Translations under genes and position numbers: made by a program | Shown: positions 24,601-36,600 of the stretch, piece after piece | How positions within the stretch are numbered: the stretch's first letter is position 1 | Layout: each line of letters starts with the position of its first letter | Assembly (NCBI GenBank): GCA_903813345.2 | Contig: CAIIXF020000008.1 | Coordinates: forward strand, 37,164,867 to 37,228,866 | Reading direction: 5' to 3' | Length of the DNA: 64,000 nt | DNA from: Owenia fusiformis | Lineage: Eukaryota > Annelida > Polychaeta > Sabellida > Oweniidae | Notes under the pieces: generated by a model | The model's input: the letters and a program-made list of their open reading frames with translations, nothing else | Database searches by the model: none | What the model was told of the DNA's origin: nothing

Positions 24601-27600
24601 GCACTCTCTCGCTACGCTCGCTCGTGCAGATATCATATCAATTCGTGGATAAAAATCATATCACTCATAAATCATAGGATATCCTCTATTTATTTTATGT
24701 TATTAAATATACTGGGGTTAGATTTCCATATACTGGCCTCTATATAACCATGACTGTCACATCTATTCTATACATCTCTAAATAATCACAAGTCCTCGAC
24801 CACATTGTCAAATCATTAGATTCTTCATTTGGTTAAAGAATGAACTTCAAATGTTGTGTTATAATTTAAAAATAATCAAATTTAATAACTTTATTTAATG
24901 ATTTTAAATATCAAAATAATGTTATTCCTTATTGTATAATTCATATTTATACAGGACTTTGGAGATGGAGGTGCCTTCCCAGAAGTCCATGTTGCACAAT
25001 ATCCACTGGGTATGGGGCAGAAGAAGACAGAGGCAAAGTCAGGGACAGGTTCACTTGCTATGACACTAGATGCACAGGGAAAGATCAAATATGATGCAAT
25101 TGCCAAATATGGCCATGCCAAGGACAAAGTAAGTTGGGGTTTATTGATGTAATTTTCTTTAATTGATTAAAACTTGAATACAATCTACTAAAAGTCAGTT
25201 TATTCATTTTAACAGTTTTATTTTATTTTAATTAATTATTTGGGGCAATTCCAAACTTATAGATCGTGTGATTCAAAATTGTACAAATTACTTTTTTATG
25301 TGGGTAATTCAGCCATATATTTATTTTTACTCATCATATAGAATACAGGACCGAATATACATGAACATTTAATTTAGATGAAATGTGTTACTTCATTGTA
25401 TAATGTACCTAGCGAAGTGTTTGTATGGAAGGTCGGCTATATATTCCTGTATAGCCGCCAAACTTTTTACCATGACAATCTTATGATTTCATAACATGTG
25501 AACGAAGTGATTTCGTCTGGAATCGTCTTTTTTCACATATTTTTACAAATAATCTTCATGAAATGTGGTGTAAATTTATTTTAGGTATGTAAATATGTCC
25601 ATATCATTGAATATATGCCTTTGTTCCGTCATATATATACATCAGACGTCAGACCTCAGGCACATATTCAATGATAGGGACATACTGGCTAAATATTATA
25701 AAGATGAGGTTTATTGTTATATTATTATAAAGATGAGGTTTATTGTATCAAGTAGTCTGGTATCAACTGCTGGCTGACGGTTACATAATCGTTTGTAATG
25801 TGCGTAAATTAAACTCATCAATTTGAAGTTCAGATAATAATCAAGCCACTAGTTAGCTCACAGTGATCATGTGATTTTTTATGCCACTGTAACAAGATTG
25901 ATTTTGATAAATCCACTCATTGAAATTGCAAACAGATGGCTTGTCGTTAGTTGCTGCTTAAATAGGCAGAATAAATGTAGGTCAGCAAGTGGGTTTGGTA
26001 TGATAGCTAGCAGCATCAAGATGCACAGCAGGTACTATTCATATTCAAATAAGATGGCTTTAATATACTGTAGCAATCAAATTGTCACCCGTCAGTCAAC
26101 AGTTAAATTCAGGAGTGCTAGCATAGCTACAATTTTAACTTTTTCATGATCATAGATTTGTCCAACCTTTGAAGGAGTACACTTTTACTCAAATTGAAAT
26201 GACAGATCCGTGTCTTTCATTTTTTCATTGTAAATGTCCATGAAACGTTCATTCTGAGCAACAGTGAAATAATTTTTCCAGTCTCCGATTTCTCCTTTGC
26301 GCATGAATGGTGAAATCGAACTATCAATGACTGATATTTTCGAGAAGTTAACCATGGGATTTTTCTTCATGCTTTCAAACTTTGTATGTTCATTTAAAGT
26401 TTCAATCATTTCATTGCTGGTATCTTTACCGAGGAAGTTAGCAATTTTTCTGATTTCTTCCTGAGGGTCTCGTTTCATATCTTCATACTTCATGAACAAG
26501 ATCAAAGAATCTTTTTTCGCAGTTTCATACCATGTGATCACATGACTAAACCAGTCGCTATATACGATGTAACCTGATATAAACATTTCAAAATATTCAT
26601 TCCATCCTTGGTTGAAATTACCAAGGTGTTTGTTTGAGCGATAGAAATGATAAAAAGAAACGGCAACATCTTTTGGGTTTCTAGCAACGTATACAATCTT
26701 TGGTTTGGAGTCATTTGATTGGTTCAGGAAACTAGTAGGTAACCCATGGTGAGGAAGATGAGTTTTTAAGAGTTTTGGTCTCGGCATGTCTTTGATGAAA
26801 TCAATTCTGGGGGATATCTCCATGAATGGGAAACGTTCCATTAGAGGGCTCTGCTTTGACTTCTCTATGTCGACGCCATTGTAGATCAGCCATACTATTT
26901 CTTGTGACCATGTTGTCCCTATGAAATTAAAGATTAAGATCATTCACAGTATGAAATAAGAATTCTAGATCAGTAGCTTCATAAGTCAATTTTGGAACGA
27001 AATTTCACGTTTTATGACAAATCACATAAAGCATAATACGATCTATGGTATATCTTAGCTGGTTTATCTACTGGTGAAAAAGTCCAAGCAAATTCAAAAT
27101 ATGTCTCCGTTCAAATTATTTTATTACATTTTCTTACCAGATTTTGGGTATGAAGCTACGATACAGTCATTTGCGGACATTTGAAGGTTGTCAAATTTCT
27201 TTTGCTCCTCTGTTTCTTCAGTGAGCATGAAAGCATGGAAGATTGCCCCTCTAAACAGATGCTCCTCTTCTACTTTATGGGTGAACTTTGCAGAAAGATG
27301 GTCGTATGTTGCCTTATCCATGTTGCTAATGTCAGTTAATAAAAATATAGATGATTAATTAAACCAGTGGAAAACATTTATATTTCTACTTGACAGAAAG
27401 TTGAGTTTCATTTTGAAAAGTAAATCTTTCCTACACTCTGTTTTGATCTCCTTCCTCTAGAGCAAGTTATTTTCATATTTGGCTATATTTGAGCATCTAT
27501 TTGAAAAGCAAATATTTCCTTTACTTTGATTTTTAATCATATTCCTTATAAGGATTCGACAAACTGATATGATCATATTTAAAAAAATTTAAGTACAACT

Positions 27601-30600
27601 ATTTGTTCATTCATACCATACTATAAAAGTCAACATATCATAATGTTTATCCTTTAATAAAATTGTCTATTTATTAATGTTACCAATATTTCACTATTTT
27701 TGTTGTTGAGAAAACTGAGTCATTTTCGAGTGAAATATATAGCCTAGCACAGACTCCAGGCTTTGTGTATTATTACAATGTTAAAGATGCAGAGGTACAG
27801 CGTGACCCCAATAGAATGAAATAATTGATATTAGCTCCTAAATTGAAAAGTGTAATTTGTACCTGATTGTGTTCAGTGAAATGATGTCCCTATGGTGTTG
27901 TCTCTATAACTAAACTGTGTTATAGGCTGCGATGAAGTGTCAAGTATGCAGTGAAACCTGTAATTTTGAACACCTTCCTTGTCTGAACACCTCTCATTGT
28001 GAACACCTTTTCAAGTCCCACTTCTCCTATTGGCCACCCATTTTGAAAAACAAATTTAAAAGTGAATATGTACCTACATATCCAAATATTTTTGGCTGGC
28101 CCAGTGATCTGCAAATATTTGACCAGTTGTGACTGGTTTTATTGCATTTTGGTATGCCTGCCTGCTGTTATTGGACTTTGCTCGTTGGTATCAGTTTCTG
28201 TCTTGGGCACTATCAATGCCAATATTGTGAATTGTCATATTTTTAATTTTACTCTAATAAATCAAGCAAGTTAGTTTAGTTGGTTTTTATGGTTCCTTTA
28301 TTTACACAACATTATATACAGTACAACATTGACAGGGCCTTATTTGCCATGTAATAAACTTAGACAAGAGCTAGTTCAGAATATGTGTCAAACAACAAAA
28401 GTCTCATCTTTAAAAGCTCAAAATCATCTGTTTTCTTCTTTTGGCTACCCTTGCTATTAGACACACTTTAATTGTGGAGCAAAGAAAAGGCTGCTTTGTA
28501 GGACATACAGTTACATGTTTACTACATTGAACTTGTAAACTATTTGTGCAGGGGGAATTCCAAGGATATTGCCTGAATGAGCTGATATAAAACATGAATA
28601 CTGTATTCGTTTTTAATTTGGCAAGCTTTTAAATTGGCAAATTTTGGCAACTTGAAAAAATCTCTTCTCTAAATCTACTAAATCTAATCAATAAATGAGT
28701 ATTCTGAATTGGGTGAGAAAAGAAACCCGGCAAGAAAGACTTGCAAACACTGAGGCTGCATATAGTGAACGCAATATAGAATTTAAAACTCTGGAGATTG
28801 GTCGGGAATCATATAAGAAATGGATTTATCCCTTTGAAAAACCCCTAAATTAAATAGACGCCAATATGCAAAAAATGGCAAATTCGCCAAATTAAAGAGA
28901 GAATCAGATATAGTGAGCAGGCTAAACAAAAAATTGTTTCAATTTTAAAATATTTTTGGCTAATGTCATTCCTTGTCATGTCTATTTTCTAAAAATCACA
29001 AAAGTGCATACTTTATTCCAGGAAAACTAAAGATTTTTACAATAATGTATTATTTTTCTATAAGAATGGTAACCATTCTTATTATTTGGGAGAATTTAAA
29101 CATTTTTTACTCATTTTTGCACTTTGAATAATTAATATCTTCACCAATTTATAACATGTTGTGAATCTTTTGGGAGATATTGTATTTGATATAGTAAGGA
29201 ATAGATTGGTAGGTCAATTATACTGTTGCTTGTAATTTTGTCACCCCCTATAGATCAGATTCTGCCTTTAAGAAGGGCCAAATTAAAGAAGAATACAGTA
29301 TATTGTTTAGTTTAACTACCAGTCCCTCAATCTCTGATCACCAGGTTTCAGCTTCATAAATGTATTGAAGAGCAGGACTGAAGGCTTAAGGGATATTTTA
29401 AAGGAGATTTTGCAACTTGTGTCTTTTGCATACCAGCAGTAAAGATATTGTAATTGTCTTCAACTTTTTGTGGATTGTGTTCTGTGGTTGTTGTTTGACA
29501 TTCAGGGGTTGGTGTATGTAACAAATGGCAGGTTGTAACACATGGTTATGCCTTGTTTCATTTATTTACATTCTAATAATAACATCAAAATTAGTAATAT
29601 GCTATTTTTGTCCTTATGTCATATCAGTTGTGAAAGGTCTACCTTTTCTCAGAAAGTTGATTTAAATCAAAAATTGATCAATACATTGATATGAATTATT
29701 ATGCTTTTGAACATTATTATGAACTACAATATCATGTAAATATATCCGCAATGAAATACAATATCAGGAAATACAATATCATCATGTGTCCACATGAACA
29801 TGTGGTGATTTGAACTACATTATCATATAAATATATCCACATAAAAAAATGTGAAAATTTGAACAAAAATATCAAGTTACAAATATATCCACATAAAAAT
29901 GTGAAAATGTTAACTACAATACCATTTAAATATATCCACATGAAAATGTGAAAATTTGAACTAAAATATCATGTAAATATATCCACATAAAATGTGAAAA
30001 TTGAAAACTCAACAACATACATGTATTTGTAAAGAGCATTTAAGTCAGCAGCTACTAAATTGTAGTAAAGATGTATTGTATTTTTTGGAAAACTATGGGC
30101 CTTTGTTTGAAATAAGCTAAACTAAACTGTATCTGAATGGGCTTCCATGCTACAGTAGTCAATCAATTTTATCAAAAATGCTCTCTCCCCAAATGTCATG
30201 AATCTTATGCCTGTTCTATGTCACATAATATGTTAATATCAAAATTTCTCTCACCAATTGCTCATACATTTTTAGGAGTACACTGTTACTCAAATTGAAA
30301 TGACAGATCTGTGTCTTTCATTTTTTCGTTGTAAATGTCCATGAAACGTTCATTCTGAGCAACAGTGAAATAATTTTTCCAGTCACCGATTTCTCCTTTG
30401 CGCAGGAATGGTGAAATTGAACTATCAATGCTTGGGTTTTTAGCAAAAGTGACCATGGGATTTTTCTTCATGCTTTCAAATTTTGTATGATCATACAAAG
30501 TTTCAAGCATTTCAGTGCTGATATCTTTGCCAAGGAATTTGGCAATTTTACTGATCTCTTCCAAAGAGTTGCGTTTCATATCTTCATACTTTATGAACAA

Positions 30601-33600
30601 GATCGTAGAATCTTTTTTCGCAGTTTCGTACCATGTGATCACATGACTAAACCAGTCGCCAAAGACAACATACCCAGAAATAAACATTTCAAAAAATTCA
30701 TTCCATCCCCTGTTAAAATTCCCGAGACTCTTATTAGAACGATAGAAATGATAAAAGGAAACCGCAACATCTTTTGGATTTCTGGCTACATATACAATCC
30801 TTGGTCTCGAGTCATTTGATTTGTTCAGAAAACTAGTAGGTAATCCAAGGTGAAGAAGATGTGTTTTTAAGAGTTTTGGACTTTGCATATCTGTAATGAA
30901 ATCAATTTTTGGGGCTATCTCCATGAATGGGCATCGTTCGTCTAGCGGGCTCTGCTTAGCTTTTTCTATATCCACGCCATTGTAGATCAGCCATACTATT
31001 TCTTGCATCCACGTTGTCCCTATGAATAGATACAAAAACAAAAATTTAATTAATATAGCTGCAACTCCAGTTGCCTTTTTTATGAAACCTCACAAATTGA
31101 TTTAAAACAAGTAATGCTAACATTGCTGTCTAAATTTTCTCACCAGATTTTGGATATGTAGCTACAATACAGTCATTTGCAGACATTTGCAGGCTGTCAA
31201 ATTTCTTTTGCTCCTCTGTTCCTTCAGTGAGCATAACACTATGATGGAGTACACCTCTAAACACATGCTCCCCTTCTAATTTTTGGGCAAACTTTGCAGA
31301 AAGTTGGTCAAGTGTAGCTTCATCCATTTTGTCGATAGTGCTTCTGTAATACCTTCAATGAGAATAAAATAATTCTGTTGATACTGCTTTTAATAAATCA
31401 TAAAACAGTGAAAATTTCATGTGGTCTTCAGTATGAAGATATTAAATCATTAGAAAACTTTGAAGTGTATTTGTATTGCATGCTTGTTGCCAAGATTCAA
31501 CAAGGGGTCAAATATTTTCAGATTTTCCTCAATTGAATTGAAATACAGGGTGACCGGAAAAAAAGGAGACCATTGAAGTAATCAATTTCTCCTAAACTAG
31601 ACAAGTGCCATCAATGAAATTTTGCATACACTGGAACAGTTATATGGAAATTTGTTACTGAAGGTTTCAATACAAGCATTCAACTGGTTCAGGAGCTATG
31701 ATCATTTACATAACATGCTCCAAATAGGCACAATTGAGACCAACGCAGAGTTGGATTCATATGGCAAACTACCCTTACATGTTCTGCCCTCTATGGCATT
31801 ATTATGGCATTACATATAGCAGTGATTGCCTTCTTTAGGTCAACAATAGTCTGAGGATTGTTTTGGTATAGATTGTCTTTCAAATATCCATACAAAAAGA
31901 AATCAGCAGGATTCAAGTCTAGGCTGTAATGGCAATGAAGGGTTATCTGACATGTGGTTCATCATCCTGTTGCCAAAGTGCTGATTTACCAAATCTTAAG
32001 AGTCACTTTAGGTATTGGGCATAGTGCCATGTTACTAAAACCACTATATGGCACAATTAAATCCCATATGAAAACCAAGGGCTGCCCAAAACCTCCTTAG
32101 GATGATACTGTAACTGAGTGGGACCACTGAGTCAGAAGCCATAGGTCAGATAAGCTTCGTCTCCATACACCTCAAATTTGAATCCACCTGATTTCTTTTT
32201 GTGGGGCAATTTGAAAGACAATGTGTACCAAAACAATCCTGAGACAATTGCTGACCTAAAGGTGGCAATAAATGCTAAATGTAATGCCATAACAAGGTCG
32301 GAATATGTAAGGGTATTTGCCAAATGTATCCAGCTCTGCGTTGGTCTCAATTGCGCCTATTTGGAGCATGTTATGTAAATGATCATAGCTCCTGAACCAG
32401 TTGACTGCTTGTATTGACACTTTCAGGAACAAATTTCCATAGAACTGTCCTGATGTATGCAAAATTTCATTGATGTCACTAGTCTATTTTAGGAGATATT
32501 GCCTATTTCAATGGTCTCCTTTTTTTCCGGTCACCCTGTACATGTATTTTGTTTTTTTAATTCAATGTTTATTTTTACCTGAAAGTGTTGATGCAGTTAT
32601 GCTCTAAGTGCTCTTGTATTCTGCCTAGCTATAGCTCCTATATTTCATTATCATCACATTGTCTAATTTACACGTAAGCATGATATTGCACTTTTTTCCT
32701 TTACACAAATATTAATGAACTACATTGGGTTGTCTTGTCTTTGTTGCTTTAAAGTCAGGTTTATCGCAAATGTTCAAATATTTACAGATAACTGTATTTG
32801 CATAGTTTGAACAATAAGAGAGTTAGATAGAAACCTGTTTAAACCTTCCTGTGATATAAAAGTTATTGATAAACTCAATGAATCAAGCCATGACACTCAA
32901 TACAGTTATAAATATTGTTTGAAACCCTCTTTAAAAGTTTTGAATGGTATAATTTAAATCAAAACATTGAGTTAGAGCTTTATGTTGACTTGGTCCATGT
33001 AAAGTTTTTTTTGCTAGTTATTCAAGTGTGTTGGTCGGAAAAAGATATATATTTCTATGAATTATTGCTAATTCATGTGTGTTGGTGGTCCATACAGTGT
33101 TTGGGAATACAAAAGAATCAGAATGGAGGAAATTCGGGACTTGCCTATTTTGCTTACTATACATGTCGTCCATTACTTAAGGTACAATCTGACAGATTAA
33201 CAATGACTCCATTCCATGCAAGCACTAGTTATCTCACCTCCCGAAGTGGCGTCACATATTGTTATAGTCTCCAACTTATTTATGAATGGTGTTTGGCAGT
33301 CATTGTTTGTAACAAATGGCAGGTGGTGACATTTTGAATATAAATGCCTTGTTGGAGACTTGGTATATTTCTTCAATTCATTCATTTCTTAAGGTGGTCC
33401 AAACCAACTAATAGGGCTAAGTTTATTCCTCTGTGTTATTGCTAGTTATTCATGTGTTTTAGGTGGTCCAAACCAACTAATAGGGCTAAGTTTATTCCTC
33501 TGTGTTATTGCTAGTTATTCATGTGTTTTAGGTGGTCCAAACCAACTAATAGGGCTAAGTTTATTCCTCTGTGTTATTGCTAGTTATTCATGTGTTTTAG

Positions 33601-36600
33601 GTGGTCCAAACCAACTAATAGGGCTAAGTTTATTCCTCTGTGTTATTGCTAGTTATTCATGTGTTTTAGGTGGTCCAAACCAACTTATAGCGCTAAGTTT
33701 ATTCCTCTGTGTTATTGCTAGTTATTCATGTGTTTTAGGTTGTCCAAACCAACTAATAGGGCTAAGTTTATTCCTCTGTGTTATTGCTAGTTATTCATGT
33801 GTTTTAGGTGGTCCATACTAAATTCGGGGACCTGGTACCCAAGCCTATGTCAGATGATGACCCAGAGCTACAGAGACCAGATGATGAAGAAATAGGAGAT
33901 GTAAGTTTAACAAAAGTTTACCTGTCATATAATGGTACATATCCTAATTTATCCCATTTCACAAAAGAACAAAACTAATGAGGTTTTGTAGATTATTCTT
34001 AAATTTATTATATTTAAAATTTTCTGTAGCCTATAGAAATACATGTATTTAAATGTATTTAATAAAAAATATTAAATAACCTAAATCATCTTTGAATAGC
34101 GGAATGTTTGAGGAATATACAAACTTTTTAACAATTGTTTCAAGAAACAAACTTGATGAAATATCACTAATTTAACTGTCCATATCTATTTTAGAACACC
34201 GAGAGAACTAGACAAGCCCTGGAGAAACTTGTCCAGGGTAAGATTTCAGCAGCCATGCCTGTAAGGGCCGCAGAGAAACAAGCCCCTGCACAGTATATCA
34301 GGTTCGATTTTCAATTGTGTTTAATCTCTTTAATTCTGTTTTCATCTATTCCATAGTTGAGCGAGATGTGAATTTATAGAAGAATGACAGAAGTTCAGTT
34401 AGACCCCTTAGAGTCACTATAATTCAAGTATTTATAATGTTACAGGTATACACCCTCCCAGCAAGGTATGGCTTTCAACAGCGGGGCCAAGCAGAGAGTT
34501 ATAAGAATGGTAGAGGTCCAGTCAGACCCCATGGAACCACCTAAATTCAAGTAAGGCGACATATGAAAGCTAGAATAAATAATTCATATGTCTTGTAGTA
34601 TTGTGTGGTAGTTTAGCCATATTTTGAGGATATATGAAAATAAAGAGTATTTTAAAAACTATTGTGCAAAACAGACCATTTTTGAAATAAACTATTAGGA
34701 ACTAGAAGCTAGATGTATATTAACAGTATTATCATATATAGAATTATGACCAAAATATTGCAATTTTTCTCATCTTCAAGTAAAACAAATTATCACCTGA
34801 GGTCATATCCAACCTCCGATCACAGGGCTTCAAAATCCAGAATATATTCTTTCTTTTTACCCCCTGCGATAGGCAGTTAGCATTTCCCCGATTAAGAACT
34901 CGTAATCTGATTGGCTGTCGCAACACTGATGTATAAGTCATTGCGCATAATAAGATCATGTGATTCGGTTTAATCGGGCGCTTCCAAATTGGTTATAGCA
35001 GGGGGGAAGAAGGAGGTACGGATTCTGGGCACCTGCTTAGGAGGATGGGTCATATCATGTTTTCCATTGTTGGGGAGACTGCTGACCTTATATGTGCTTT
35101 TGTTGTAGAACTAACAAGAAGATTCCCAGAGGACCACCTTCCCCTCCAGCACCTGTAATGCACTCACCTAACAGAAAAGTAAGTATTCTGATGTCATATA
35201 TGTCAGTACTTCTCAGTACCCCTCATAGATACTTCACACAGGAACAAACACACCATGAGCATTTGAGGGTCCATGTTGAGTTGAACATTCTGCTGAGTTC
35301 GCTGATACATACAGTGGCTTTGCCATGATACTGCCTCTTTTTGCGTATTTGTCACTTTTTATTTCAGTATCGACTTATTACATTAAAATTGGATTTGTTA
35401 ACAATTTAAATACATGTTTATGAGTTTTTGAGAAAAGATAAAAAAAAAATTTTGAAGGACACACTGATTATGGGGGGGGGGCTAAGTTTATAAATTGGTT
35501 TGTTTAATGCATGAGGGTATTCATGATTTGCAATATGTTTTCATGTTGCTCTACCATGAGGTCTTGTTAGTATCCATGCTTTGGAGGTTTTTGTTTTCCA
35601 ACCAATTGTTTTTGTGACAGAAGTTGTATAAAAGATAGAAATAAGTTGATACTAATTTGATGTGGTGCAATATGTTTAAGTGCAATATGTTTAAATGTGT
35701 GTGTGATGAAGGTTGCTTTGTTTCTAGGTAACAGTAAAAGAACAGCAAGAATGGAAGATACCTCCATGTATATCTAACTGGAAAAACGCTAGGGTAAGTT
35801 ACAACCATTATGTCATTTTTATTCTACAAAATCCATAGATTTTAATTCAGTTCAAAAGAAGTGGAATGAAAAATGTAATTATAACAATAAAAATAAATAC
35901 ATGCATGCAGAAATAAGGATGGTACTAAAGGGATGACCCACATACAAACAGATAGAAAGTTTTGTATTTTTTACAGGGTTACACAATTCCTCTTGACAAA
36001 CGTCTAGCAGCAGATGGTCGTGGTCTACAGGGTGTCCACATTAATGAAAATTTTGCCAAGATGGCTGAGGCTTTGTACATTGCTGACAGAAAGGTAAGGA
36101 ATACAATATGTTGTTTAACATTGACATGTATGGGCTGAGGATTACTCATATTTTTGACTTGTAAGGATGAATGCAGATCACCAGATATTTTAACCTGAAA
36201 AGTATTATATGTCATGTTGTTGTACCTAAGGGTTGGAGGCTATAGAGGACTTGTCAGTTGTGGTTTTGCTCGGCCAAGATTTCTATTCACAACATGCAGA
36301 CACCTAAAAAGTCACTTAATTTTTTTGTTATCGCACCCTCAGGTGCTATATTGTAATCAGTGGGCGGTTGGGCGGGCGGGCGTCCTGAATAATCTTGTCT
36401 ACAGGTTTCCAGCCAAACCGTTCGAGGGATTCATTTGAAATTCTCAGGGATGTTTCTACCTATGAAAGTTTAGAACTGATTAATTAGTTTTTCGGCATTC
36501 TGGGTAAATGTTAAGGCGGCCATTTTGGATTTTCCGTCCTAAAATCTTGCCTGTCAAGGCTTGTCTACAGTTTCCAGCTGAACCGTTTGAGGGATTCATT

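Noticed and set aside
32915-33337. 140-codon plus-strand open frame in SNW1 intron 4
   Set aside because: It overlaps degenerate copies of the 69-bp repeat and a dispersed repeat module; composition is not protein-like.
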